This document shows positions 46,314-55,478 of a stretch of DNA of 64,000 bases, piece after piece; the first letter of the stretch is position 1; every line of letters begins with the position of its first letter. The stretch lies in NCBI GenBank assembly GCA_963707835.1, contig CAVPRI010000001.1:1178001-1242000 (forward strand), written 5' to 3'. The DNA is from Bog-473 sp963707835 (GTDB lineage Bacteria > Actinomycetota > Acidimicrobiia > Acidimicrobiales > RAAP-2). Both the position numbers and the translations under genes were made by a program. The notes beneath the pieces are model-generated. The model had not been told where the DNA came from and ran no database searches. It worked only from the letters and a program-made list of their open reading frames with translations.

Positions 46314-47124
46314 CCGGGGGCCGCGTGGCACGGTCGGCGGTCGCGGTGGCACGGACCAGCACGAGGCGGGCCAGGGCGGCGAAGTGGTCGGGATGGGAGA
46401 GGTGCGCACCGTGCCTCGCCGTGGTGATCTCGAGGTGCGACGCCCCCGCGACGTTGGCGGCGAGCCACCGCGCGGCGTTCCGGTGATGCGGTGCCGTGGC
46501 ATCACCTCCTGCCGCGAAGACGGCCGGCACCGTGAGCGCGGTGACGTCGAAGGGAGCGGTGTCGGAGCGCAGACTCTCCATGTCGGCGACGAGTGCCGGC
46601 CCATCATCCCGAATGTCCTGGCGGCGCGCCCTCGCTCAATCGCTCCCAGGCCGCCGGGCCCATCATGGCGCAGAAGACCCGCTGTGCCTCGGCGCCGGGA
46701 TCCGACCGCCCGGCGTCTGCGGCCCTCTCCCGCCGGTCGGACGCGATGGAATCCGAGCCAGGGTACCGGCACCTCGTAGGTCCCCACGGCATCGAAGGCT
46801 GCGGGATCCTCGAGTGCGGCGCCGAGCACGACGTCGCCCCCGAAGCTGTGGCCGAGGGCGACGACCGGCGCCTGGGTCCGGGCGCGGGCCCAGGCGGCCA
46901 GGGAGAGCAGGTCGGTCACGTGGCCCTCCAGAACGGTCGTCCCGGCCCCCCGGGATCCGGCGTAGCCGCGACGGTCGTAGCGGATCGTCGTGACGTCGGG
47001 CAGTCGGCGCACGACCCGCCGGAAGCTGGCGCCCCGGTCGAGCGAACCGTGGACGAACAGGAGCGGGCCGCCCGGGCTCGAGGTCCGGTTCGGTGACCAC
47101 CTCGAGTCCCTCGGGTGCGTTCAT
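46300..47124 (-). CDS. Alpha/beta hydrolase (three frameshifts)
   Basis: Alpha/beta-hydrolase fold protein of about 273 aa after repair. Segments in order: MNAPEGLEVVTEPDLEPG; then, in another frame, an oxyanion-hole region followed by TTIRYDRRGYAGSRG and the nucleophile elbow VALGHSFGGDVVLGAALEDP; then the segment containing RVFCAMMGPAAWERLSEG; finally VPAVFAAGGDATAPHHRNAA with the catalytic Asp and RHGAHLSHPDHF with the His. Breaks near 47070, 46770 and 46610 each fit one extra base. Substrate unknown. Confidence 0.75.
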
Positions 47125-47174
47125 GGCCGGGTCAGAACCTATCGGGGCTGCTCACCGCGCCCGATCACCGCCGG

Positions 47175-47180
47175 TAGGGT
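47175..47180 (+). promoter_or_regulatory. Putative -10 of leaderless kgd (TAGGGT)
   Basis: TAGGGT ends 6 nt before the ATG at 47187; no Shine-Dalgarno sequence between. Confidence 0.5.
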
Positions 47181-47186
47181 TGGCCC

Positions 47187-50100
47187 ATGACCCAGTTCGG
47201 CGCGGCCGGGGGCTCCTTCGGGCCCAACGCATGGCTGGTCGACGACATGTACGACCGGTACCTGGCCGACCCCGACTCGGTGAGCGAGAGCTGGCGCGAG
47301 TTCTTCGCCGACTACCGGTCGGCGCCCGTGCCGGCGCCCCAGCCCCAGGTGGTGCCCGTGACGCCGCCGGAGGGGACGGGCGTGGCGGCCACCCTGGCCG
47401 CCACGCCAGGCCCGTCATCCACCCGCCAGGAGGCATCGGCGACGGCCGCGTCGGCCTCGGCGGTGTACGCAGCCCCCGACGAGGCCACACCGCTGCGCGG
47501 CGCCGCGTCGAGGATCGTGGCCAACATGGAGGCCAGCCTGGGCGTCCCGACGGCCACCAGCGTGCGCACGGTTCCGGCGCGCCTGCTCGAGGTCAACCGG
47601 CTCATCCTGAACAACCAGCTGGCTCGGACGACCGGCGCCAAGGTCAGCTTCACCCACATCATCGGGTTCGCCGTGGTGCGGGCGCTGCACGACGCGCCCA
47701 CGCTCAACGCCACGTTCGTCGCCGATGCCGGCGGGACGGGGAAGCCGGGGATCATCCACCACAAGCACGTGGGGCTGGGCCTTGCCGTCGACCAGGAGAA
47801 GAGCGACGGCAGCCGCACCCTGCTTGTGCCCTGCATCAAGGACGCGGACACGCTCGACTTCAGGTCCTTCGTGCTGGCCTACGAGGAGCTCATCCGGAAG
47901 ATCCACACCAACAAGATCGCCGTCGACGATTTCGCCGGGACCACGGTGTCGCTGACCAACCCCGGGACGCTGGGCACGGTCCAGTCGGTGCCCCGCCTCA
48001 TGCCCGGCCAGGGAGCCATCATCGGCGTGGGCGCTCTCGGGTACCCGGCCGGCTTCGAGGCGGCCGACCCCGGAGTGCTGGCCAAGCTGGGCCTGGGGAA
48101 GGTGGTCACGATCACCTCGACCTACGACCACCGCATCATCCAGGGGGCCGAGTCGGGACTGTTCCTGGCCCGGGTGGCTGCGCTCCTCACCGGGGCCGAC
48201 GGGTTCTACGACGACCTCTTCGAGTCGATGGGTGTGCCCTACGAACCGGTGCGCTGGCAGGTCGACTCCAATGCCGTCGGGCCAGACCAGGGCGACCGAC
48301 AGCACCTGGTCAAGCAGGTGCACGTGCAGACGCTCATCAACATGTACCGCGTCCGGGGTCATCTCATCGCCCACCTCGACCCGCTCGACGCCGAGCCGCC
48401 GCACATCCACCCCGAGCTGGACCCCTACACCTACGGACTCACCATCTGGGATCTCCCGCGCCAGTTCGTCGCCGACGGGCTCGCCGGGCGCGAGGTGGCC
48501 ACGCTCGACGAGATCCTCCATGTGCTGCGGGACGCCTACTGCCGCACCCTCGGGATCGAGTACATGCACATCCAGGACCCCGAGCAGAAGCGCTGGATCC
48601 AAGAGCACGTCGAGGGGCAGCCCACGACCCTCAACCTCGAGGAGCAGCGGCACATCCTCGACCGCCTCAACGCCGCCGAGGTGTTCGAGCGGTTCCTGCA
48701 CACGCGCTACGTCGGCCAGAAGCGCTTCGGGCTCGAGGGCGCCGAGTCGACCATCGTGTTGCTCGACGCTCTGCTCGACTCCGCCGCCGGATCGGGCGTG
48801 GCCGAGGTGGTGATGGGGATGGCCCATCGCGGCCGGCTCAACGTCCTGGCCAATATCGTCGGGAAGTCCTACCGCGAGATCTTCGAGGAGTTCGAGGGCA
48901 ACCTCGACCCCGAATCGGTGCAGGGCTCGGGGGACGTCAAGTACCACAAGGGGGCCCGCGGGGTGTTCCTGGGCACGGCGGGGGAGGAGCTGCCGGTGAC
49001 GCTGGCGTCCAACCCCTCGCACCTCGAGGCCGTCGACCCGGTGGTCGAGGGCATGACCAGGGCCAAGCAGGACCGGTTGTCGCCCCCGACCGACGGGACC
49101 CCGGCCGCCTCCAACGCCGCGGTGGCCAGCTTCCCGTGCATGTCGGTGCTCGTCCACGGCGATGCGGCCTTCGCCGGCCAAGGCGTGGTGGCCGAGACGC
49201 TGAACCTCTCCGGGCTCTCGGGCTACCGCACCGGAGGCACGGTGCATGTGGTCATCAACAACCAGCTCGGTTTCACCACGGCACCGGCCTCGGCCCGGAC
49301 GTCGGTCTATTCGACGGACGTGGCCAAGATGGTGCAGGCACCGATCTTCCACGTCAACGGCGACGATCCCGAGGCGTGCGTTCGGGCGGCCCGGCTGGCC
49401 TTCGCCTTCCGGCAGACCTTCCACAAGGACGTCGTGATCGACCTGGTCTGCTACCGCAAGCACGGCCACAACGAGGGCGACGACCCCAGCTACACCCAAC
49501 CCCTGATGTACCAGCGCATCGACGCCAAGCGGTCGGTGCGCAAGCTCTACACCGAGGCCCTGGTGCGCCGGGGCGATATCACGCTCGAGGACGCCGAGTC
49601 CGCTCTCGACGATTTCAACGCCAAGCTCCAGGCCGTTCTCGACGGCGTGCGCGGTGAACCGTCGCTCTCGCCCACCGAGCTCCCCCCGCCGGAGCCGCCC
49701 CCCGCCGACGCGCCCTCCCCCGAGACCGGTGTGGCGCCCGACGTCCTGCGAGCGCTCTCGGCTGTGGTGCGCACGGTCCCCGAAGGGTTCACCATCCACC
49801 CCAAGCTCGAGCGCCAGTTCGCCCAGCGCGACCAGCTCGTGTCCGAGGGCCAGGTCGACTGGGCCCTGGCCGAGGCCCTGGCCATCGGCTCGCTGATGTA
49901 CGAAGGGGTCAACGTCCGCCTCACCGGCCAGGACACGCGCCGGGGCACCTTCTCGCACCGCCACTCCGTGCTGGTCGACTACGCCAACGGCGACGAATAC
50001 GTCCCGCTGGCCCACATCCGCGACGGGTTGTCGCGCATCGGCGCCGACTCACTGGAGCCGTCGGGGGAGATGGGCAATTTCACCGTGCGCGACTCACTTC

Positions 50101-50930
50101 TCTCGGAGTACGCCGCCGTGGGCTTCGAGTACGGCTACTCCGTCGAGGCACCAGAGGCGCTGGTGGCCTGGGAGGCTCAATTCGGCGACTTCGTCAACGG
50201 CGCGCAGATCATCGTGGACAACTTCGTGGTGGCGGCCGAGGACAAGTGGGGTCAGCAGGCCGGGCTGGTGCTGCTGCTCCCGCACGGCTACGAGGGTCAG
50301 GGCCCCGAGCACTCGTCGAGTCGCCTGGAGCGGTTCCTCACCCTGTGCGCACGCGAGAACATCCGGATCGCCATCCCGTCGACTTCGGCCCAGTACTTCC
50401 ACCTGCTCCGCTCCCAGGCGCGCTCGGTGGTGAAGCGGCCACTGGTCGTGCTGACCCCGAAGTCGGGGCTGCGAGCGCACGACTCGCGCTCGGCGTTCGC
50501 CGACCTCGAAGCTGGGTCCTTCCGCCACGTCATCGACGATGCCCGCGTGACCGATCCGTCGGCGGTACGGCGCATCGTGCTGTGCAGCGGGAAGGTCAGC
50601 CATGAGGCCGAGCACCGACGGGCCGAACTCGATCCCGCGCTGGCAGGCCAGATCGCCTTGGTGCGGGTCGAGCAGCTCTACCCCTGGCCGGCGCAACCCC
50701 TGCGGGCGGTCCTGGAGCGCTACCCCGAGGCGACGGAGCTGGTCTGGCTGCAAGAGGAGCCCGAGAACATGGGCGCCTGGTCGTTCGTCCGTGCCCGGCT
50801 CCTCGCCGAGCGTCCCGCGCATCTCCGAGTCGAGCACGTGAGCCGAGAAGAGTCGGCGAGCCCGGCGACCGGGAGCGCCGCCCTGCACCAGCTGGAGCAG
50901 GCTGACCTGATGCGACGTGCCATTGGCTGA
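47187..50930 (+). CDS. kgd: Multifunctional 2-oxoglutarate dehydrogenase/decarboxylase (KGD type)
   Basis: 1,247 aa combining an E2-like and an E1o domain, as in mycobacterial and corynebacterial KGD/OdhA. An N-terminal helix (FGPNAWLVDDMYDRYLAD) and a Pro/Ala linker precede the succinyltransferase domain (about 110-365) with ITSTYDHRIIQGAESGLFLA. The TPP-dependent E1 follows: GMAHRGRLNVLANIVGKSYR, HGDAAFAGQGVVAETLNLSG, CYRKHGHNEGDDPSYTQP and a C-terminal pyrimidine domain (HGYEGQGPEHSSSRLERFL). No lipoyl domain is present. It is uninterrupted, unlike many neighbours, and its 3' end overlaps the next gene by 14 nt. Confidence 0.96.
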   Translation: MTQFGAAGGSFGPNAWLVDDMYDRYLADPDSVSESWREFFADYRSAPVPAPQPQVVPVTPPEGTGVAATLAATPGPSSTRQEASATAASASAVYAAPDEATPLRGAASRIVANMEASLGVPTATSVRTVPARLLEVNRLILNNQLARTTGAKVSFTHIIGFAVVRALHDAPTLNATFVADAGGTGKPGIIHHKHVGLGLAVDQEKSDGSRTLLVPCIKDADTLDFRSFVLAYEELIRKIHTNKIAVDDFAGTTVSLTNPGTLGTVQSVPRLMPGQGAIIGVGALGYPAGFEAADPGVLAKLGLGKVVTITSTYDHRIIQGAESGLFLARVAALLTGADGFYDDLFESMGVPYEPVRWQVDSNAVGPDQGDRQHLVKQVHVQTLINMYRVRGHLIAHLDPLDAEPPHIHPELDPYTYGLTIWDLPRQFVADGLAGREVATLDEILHVLRDAYCRTLGIEYMHIQDPEQKRWIQEHVEGQPTTLNLEEQRHILDRLNAAEVFERFLHTRYVGQKRFGLEGAESTIVLLDALLDSAAGSGVAEVVMGMAHRGRLNVLANIVGKSYREIFEEFEGNLDPESVQGSGDVKYHKGARGVFLGTAGEELPVTLASNPSHLEAVDPVVEGMTRAKQDRLSPPTDGTPAASNAAVASFPCMSVLVHGDAAFAGQGVVAETLNLSGLSGYRTGGTVHVVINNQLGFTTAPASARTSVYSTDVAKMVQAPIFHVNGDDPEACVRAARLAFAFRQTFHKDVVIDLVCYRKHGHNEGDDPSYTQPLMYQRIDAKRSVRKLYTEALVRRGDITLEDAESALDDFNAKLQAVLDGVRGEPSLSPTELPPPEPPPADAPSPETGVAPDVLRALSAVVRTVPEGFTIHPKLERQFAQRDQLVSEGQVDWALAEALAIGSLMYEGVNVRLTGQDTRRGTFSHRHSVLVDYANGDEYVPLAHIRDGLSRIGADSLEPSGEMGNFTVRDSLLSEYAAVGFEYGYSVEAPEALVAWEAQFGDFVNGAQIIVDNFVVAAEDKWGQQAGLVLLLPHGYEGQGPEHSSSRLERFLTLCARENIRIAIPSTSAQYFHLLRSQARSVVKRPLVVLTPKSGLRAHDSRSAFADLEAGSFRHVIDDARVTDPSAVRRIVLCSGKVSHEAEHRRAELDPALAGQIALVRVEQLYPWPAQPLRAVLERYPEATELVWLQEEPENMGAWSFVRARLLAERPAHLRVEHVSREESASPATGSAALHQLEQADLMRRAIG

Positions 50931-52415
50931 TCCACACCATGTCGTGGTGGACGGGTCGAACCTGGCCACCGAAGGCCGCACCCTCCCGAGTCTGAGGCAA
51001 CTCGACGAGGCGGTGCAGGCCTACGCGGCCGAGGACCCGGGCTCGCACATCGTCGTGGTCGTCGACGCCACGTTCGAGCATCGCGTCAGCGACGAGGAGC
51101 GCGCCGAAGTGCGCGAGGCCATGCTCAACGGCGAGCTGGTCTCACCCCCGGCCGGTGCCATCGGGCGTGGCGATGCCTTCGTGCTACGCATCGCCGAGCG
51201 CACCGGCGCCATCGTCGTGTCGAACGACTCGTTCCAGGAGTTCCACGGCGAGCACCCCTGGCTCTTCGACGAGGGTCGCCTCATGGGGGGCAAGCCTGTT
51301 CCGGGTGTGGGGTGGATCTTCACACCGCGGCTGCCCATCCGGGGGCCGAAGAGCCGGGCGGCCACGGCGCAGGCCAAGGCGAAGGCGGACCCGTCCTCGG
51401 CACCTGCCAAGGCCGCCGAGTTGGCGCGCGCTGCCAAGAAGGCAGCCAAGAAGGGAACGAAAGCCAGCGCGCTGCCCAGGGCGAGCCGGTGGACACGACA
51501 TGGCCGCTGGTCCCGAACCTGCCGCCGCCCGGGCGGACCAAGGTCGACCCCGTGTTCTCCTCGGCGGTGGACGAGGCGATCGCCGAGGTGCTCGATCCCA
51601 CGGCCCCCGAGAAGCGCGGCGGGAAGGCGGCGACAAAGGACGGCAGTGGAGCGCGGCGCGGCCGGGGCAAGAAGGTACCGGCCACGCAACCGCCCTCGGA
51701 GTCCACGCCAGCCCCCAAGTCCGCCGGTGAGACTGGTGGGTCCGCCGAGCGGCCTGGCCGGGGGAGGAAGAAACAGACCACCCCGCCGCCGGCGGTGAAC
51801 GAGCCCCTGGCCTTCATCCGGTTCGTGGCGGCGTACCCGGTCGGCACCACCGTGGAGGGTGAGGTGGTCTCGTTCACCTCGCACGGAGCCATGGTCGACG
51901 TCGCCATCCCGGGCGGTGGCGTCCTGGACTGCTACATACCACTGGCCTCGATGGGCACCCCGCCACCGACCAAGGCACGCCAGGTCCTGGCCAAGGGCGA
52001 GGTGCGATCCTTCGTCCTGGCCGGGCTCGACCCGCCGCGCCGGGTGGCCGAGCTGTCCCTTCCCGAACCGCGAGGGGTCAGAGCTGACGTCGACAGGGCC
52101 AGGGGGGAAGAGCCCCGACGTTCGTCGAAGGCGACGGTGAAGGCGGCTGCGCCGGCGCCGACCAAATCGGCCCCCAAGAAGGCTGCGGCCAAGAAGGCCG
52201 CCCCGAAGAAGCCGGGGACGAAGAAGGCGGCTTCGAAGAAGGCCGTCAAGGAGGCAGCCCCCAAGAAGGCCGCCGGGACGAAGTCCACGGTGAAGGCAGT
52301 GACGAAGAAGCAGACGGCCAAGAAGACCGCAAGCAAGAAGGCGGTCTCGAGGAAGGTAGTGGCCAAGAAGGTGGCGAAGAAGGCCGCGGCCAAGAAGACG
52401 GGCGCGCAGCCATGA
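50917..52415 (+). CDS. Nuclease-like (NYN/Zc3h12a-type) + S1 RNA-binding protein with lysine-rich tail (one frameshift)
   Basis: About 499 aa after repair. Domain 1 (1-145): PIN/NYN-like fold with HHVVVDGSNLATEGR, HIVVVVDATFEHR, SDEERAEVREAML, then RGDAFVLRIAERTGAIVVSND, which places conserved acidic residues as in Zc3h12a-type RNases. A basic Ala/Lys linker contains the break near 51465-51480 (one base missing). Domain 2 (about 290-375): S1 OB-fold (VGTTVEGEVVSFTSHGAMVD). The tail is AAAKKAAPKK-type repeats. Together these suggest an RNA-processing enzyme. A GTG start overlaps kgd; it is followed by fabZ (ATGA). Confidence 0.78.
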
Positions 52416-52846
52416 CCGCGCTGCCACGTCCCGAGGACGTGCTGCCTCACCGCGACCCCTTCTTGTTCGTCAGCGAGGTCACTGCAGTGGAGCCCGGCGT
52501 CTCGGCCCGTGGACGCTGGGAGCTCACCGGCGGGGAACGGTTCTTCGCCGGCCATTTCCCCGGGCGCCCCACGTTGCCCGGTGTGCTCATGGTGGAGTCG
52601 CTGGCCCAGCTCGGGGGCATCGCGGTCCTGCTCGACCACCGCTACACCGGCAAGCTGCCGTTGTTCGGAGGCATCGAGCGCGCCCGGTTCCGCCGCCAGG
52701 TGGGCCCCGGCGAGACGCTCGAGCTCGAGGTGACCATGGACCGTCTCTCGGCACGAGCGGGGAAGGGTCATGGCACGGCGACGGTGGACGGGCAGGTCGC
52801 CTGCCAGGCGGATCTCCTCTTCGTGATCGTCGACGGTGAGGCCTGA
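52412..52846 (+). CDS. fabZ: 3-hydroxyacyl-ACP dehydratase, FabZ-like
   Basis: Hotdog-fold dehydratase of type II fatty acid synthesis, 144 aa. LPHRDPFLFVSEV and the catalytic GHFPGRPTLPGVLMVESLAQ (His and Glu) are clear, followed by FGGIERARFRRQVGPGETLE. The start overlaps the preceding stop (ATGA), indicating translational coupling, and its own stop overlaps the xth start (TGATG). No other fab genes are adjacent. Confidence 0.9.
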   Translation: MTALPRPEDVLPHRDPFLFVSEVTAVEPGVSARGRWELTGGERFFAGHFPGRPTLPGVLMVESLAQLGGIAVLLDHRYTGKLPLFGGIERARFRRQVGPGETLELEVTMDRLSARAGKGHGTATVDGQVACQADLLFVIVDGEA

Positions 52847-53616
52847 TGCGCCTGGCCACGTGGAACGTGAATTCGCTCGGTGCCCGCCTGCCACGGGTGA
52901 CCCAGTGGATCGAGACGTACCAGCCCGACGTGCTCTGCATGCAAGAGACCAAGCAGCCGGATGACAAGTTCCCCGAGGACGTGTTCGCGTCGTTGGGATA
53001 CGAGTCTGCGCATTTCGGGGACGGGCGCTGGAACGGCGTGGCGATCGTCTCGAAAGTCGGGCTCGAGGGGGTGGTCCGGGGATTCGGCACCCCCGAGGAC
53101 GATCATGGTTGTCGGGTCGTCTCGGCCCGGTGCGACCGGACCCATGTCTTCTCGGTCTACGTTCCCAATGGCCGCTCGCTCGACAACGAGTTCTATGCCA
53201 TCAAGCTGGCCTGGTTGGGCCGCTTGCGAGCGACCCTCGACGAGACCTGCCCGCCAGGGAGCTCGGTCGCCGTCTGCGGTGACTTCAACGTGGCGCCTGA
53301 CGACGGCGACGTCTGGGATCCGGCGGCGTTTGTCGGAGCCACGCACGTGAGCGAGCCCGAGCGCGCCGCATTGCGTGCCGTGGAGGAGTGGGGACTCGAT
53401 GACGTGTTCCGGCGCTTCAACGACCCGGGCACCTTCACGTGGTGGGACTACCGTGCTGGGGACTTCCACCAGGGCCGTGGCATGCGGATCGACCTCGTCC
53501 TGGTGAGCGACGACCTGGCCCAGCGCGCCACCGGTGCCTTTCGCGATCGCGACGCTCGCAAGGGTCAGAAGCCGTCCGATCACGCTCCCGTCGTGGTCGA
53601 CCTCGCCGACTCCTGA
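52846..53616 (+). CDS. xth: Exodeoxyribonuclease III / AP endonuclease
   Basis: Repairs abasic sites and trims 3' ends; 256 aa. The catalytic order is complete: RLATWNVNSLGARL (Asn), LCMQETKQ (Glu), VCGDFNVAPDD (Asp and Asn), FTWWDYRAGDFHQGRGMRID and the C-terminal SDHAPVVVDL (Asp-His). It is translationally coupled to fabZ. Confidence 0.93.
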   Translation: MRLATWNVNSLGARLPRVTQWIETYQPDVLCMQETKQPDDKFPEDVFASLGYESAHFGDGRWNGVAIVSKVGLEGVVRGFGTPEDDHGCRVVSARCDRTHVFSVYVPNGRSLDNEFYAIKLAWLGRLRATLDETCPPGSSVAVCGDFNVAPDDGDVWDPAAFVGATHVSEPERAALRAVEEWGLDDVFRRFNDPGTFTWWDYRAGDFHQGRGMRIDLVLVSDDLAQRATGAFRDRDARKGQKPSDHAPVVVDLADS

Positions 53617-53628
53617 TGCACCACTGAC

Positions 53629-53652
53629 GCAAAACTTCTCGCCAAGGTTTGC
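53629..53652 (+). terminator. Weak stem-loop after xth
   Basis: GCAAAACTT / AAGGTTTGC forms 9 bp with one A-G mismatch and a 6-nt loop, 12 bp after the xth stop; no T-run follows. Confidence 0.35.
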
Positions 53653-53894
53653 TCAAGAACCGCCGTTGAAGGGCCGATTCAATGTCTAATCGTTTGGTGC
53701 GTTTGACGCGCCTTGTCACCTAGAGGTGATCGAGGCTTCCTTCACGCTCTAGCAGGCAGGCCGGGTGTCCGTGCCGCCGCGAAGGCCTAAAGGGAGCCGC
53801 CGAGTCATCCGACCTGGTGCCTGGGACATGAAACGCATGGGCCTGACGGGAGGCGACCCGGAAGGCAAGGCGGGGGCAGTCCGCTCACAGGAGT
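53653..53894 (+). other. Structured leader upstream of the pilin-like operon
   Basis: A 240-bp non-coding region with competing pairings. GGTGA (53725-53729) can pair with TCACC upstream (53716-53720) or with TCAC downstream (53742-53745). The downstream fold is extended by CTAGAG/CTCTAG (53720-53725, 53747-53752). It ends in CAGGAG (53888-53893) before the first pilin gene. The mutually exclusive hairpins resemble a riboswitch or attenuator, but no known class could be matched with confidence. Confidence 0.4.
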
Positions 53895-53900
53895 GTGAAA

Positions 53901-55478
53901 TTGGCGAAGCGGCGAAACGGCAAGGCGTCTCGTTCGGAGAAAGGTGATCGCACCTTCCTCCGGGCCCTGACGCGCCCGACGGAGCCCACGACCTTCGTGC
54001 GGCGCCACAGCACTCGCGACGCGTCCGAGGCCGGGTTCACGCTCATCGAGCTCGTCGTGACCACGGCCATCCTGCCCATCATCATCGGGGCCATTGCCAT
54101 GGGCATCCTCTCGATTTTCTCGTTGCAGTCCAGCGTGTCCAACCGACTCACTGACTCCGGCGATGCGCAGCTCGTGTCGGCCAACTTCCAGAACGACGTG
54201 CAGAGCGCCGTGCAGATCACGACGGCATCGTCCCCGACCAACCCCGCACCGTGCCTGCCGAGCGGATCGCCGCAGCAGCAGGTGTTGGAGTTGGAGCTGG
54301 GCAACGGCACGACGATCACCTACGGGGTCGCCCCGGCATCGGACGGGAAGAGCTACAACCTCTGGCGCAACAAGTGCACGCCCGGTTCCTCGCAGCCGAC
54401 CACGACGTTGTTGGCACACGACCTCCCGAGCTCGGTCGCCATCACGCCGCCCATCACCGTGACGTGCTCTTCGTCCTCGGTGGCGTGTGTCGGTGCACCC
54501 ACCAGCCCGGCGTACGCGGCCGGGTGGGTGTCCACTCTCGGCGTGACCGGTGTGAAGTTCGGCGTGACCGCACCCGGAAGCAACTACACCTATTCGGTCA
54601 CGGCGACGCCGGTGGCCACCGGCAACTCCAGCCAGCTGGCCACCCCCTCGACTCCCTCGACCGGGTGCGGAGCGGCGGCGGCGACGACGGGGACCTATGC
54701 CCCACCGAACCGACCGACGCTCTGCTTCGTCGACTTCGGGCCCTGGAACTCCCTCACGGCCGCACAGAACGTGTCGTGTCCCAACCCGATCTCACCGACG
54801 AACCTCGGTGGCTCGCTGCCCATGTCGGCCAAGGTGACCAACACGCCCTTCATCCTGACCTTCTGCATGAGCGTGAGCGGGTCCTGGAACAGCTTCAGCG
54901 GCCAGAGCGGGGCAATCAGCGGCCACAGCACAGCAGCGGCTCCCTGCGGGAGCGGTGTCAGCCAACTCAGCGGCTACAACGACATCGGCGCCGTGCCGCT
55001 CCCGACCTACGTCTGCCCGCCGGGCAGTGAGGCATTCCTGGGCAACAACGGCTTCTACACGGGTGTGCCCGGTGACCCCGGCCTCTACACCATCCAGTCG
55101 GGATCGACCGCGGTGGTCAAGTTCACCAACATCCAGCTCGTGAGCTCCAGCGGTGGCGTGGCGAGCAACTGGCAGCTGGTCACCGGCGACGCCGAGTCGA
55201 CCGACCAGAGCGAGTCGATCACCTGGCAGTCCGACCAGAAGCTCTCGCTGATCCCCAACAGCAGCAATTCGCCGGTGGGCAACGCCTGCAACAGCACACC
55301 CCCGTCATACAACGCCAGTTCGCTGACCGGAGTGGGAACCACGACGGTCGAGTGTTTCAACTCGCCCTCCGAGGACCACACGGGGACGGTCATGCTCCAG
55401 GCACAGACCCCTTCCTCGTTGACCATCACCTTGGTGGGAACCGGACTCCAGGCCGCATTTCTCGGAGTGCTGATATGA
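53901..55478 (+). CDS. Type IV pilin-like protein with N-terminal methylation motif
   Basis: 525 aa. After a basic leader the type IV prepilin motif is EAGFTLIELVVTTAILPIII: cleavage after Gly leaves Phe at +1 and Glu at +5, followed by a hydrophobic helix. The rest is a Ser/Thr/Gly/Pro-rich, cysteine-containing extracellular domain, probably beta-rich, with no recognised family. It is far larger than a normal minor pilin. TTG at 53901 is used because CAGGAG lies 7 nt upstream; GTG at 53895 is possible. Its stop overlaps the next gene's ATG. Confidence 0.75.
   Translation: MAKRRNGKASRSEKGDRTFLRALTRPTEPTTFVRRHSTRDASEAGFTLIELVVTTAILPIIIGAIAMGILSIFSLQSSVSNRLTDSGDAQLVSANFQNDVQSAVQITTASSPTNPAPCLPSGSPQQQVLELELGNGTTITYGVAPASDGKSYNLWRNKCTPGSSQPTTTLLAHDLPSSVAITPPITVTCSSSSVACVGAPTSPAYAAGWVSTLGVTGVKFGVTAPGSNYTYSVTATPVATGNSSQLATPSTPSTGCGAAAATTGTYAPPNRPTLCFVDFGPWNSLTAAQNVSCPNPISPTNLGGSLPMSAKVTNTPFILTFCMSVSGSWNSFSGQSGAISGHSTAAAPCGSGVSQLSGYNDIGAVPLPTYVCPPGSEAFLGNNGFYTGVPGDPGLYTIQSGSTAVVKFTNIQLVSSSGGVASNWQLVTGDAESTDQSESITWQSDQKLSLIPNSSNSPVGNACNSTPPSYNASSLTGVGTTTVECFNSPSEDHTGTVMLQAQTPSSLTITLVGTGLQAAFLGVLI

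Noticed and set aside
53653..53894. Assignment of the leader to the c-di-GMP, c-di-AMP or cobalamin riboswitch classes
   Set aside because: Short resemblances (for example GCGAAGGCCTAAA) were seen, but the conserved core motifs of these classes could not be aligned in order.
53765..53947. 60-codon frame in the leader before the pilin-like operon
   Set aside because: It overlaps the hairpin region and the pilin start in another frame, and has no ribosome-binding site.
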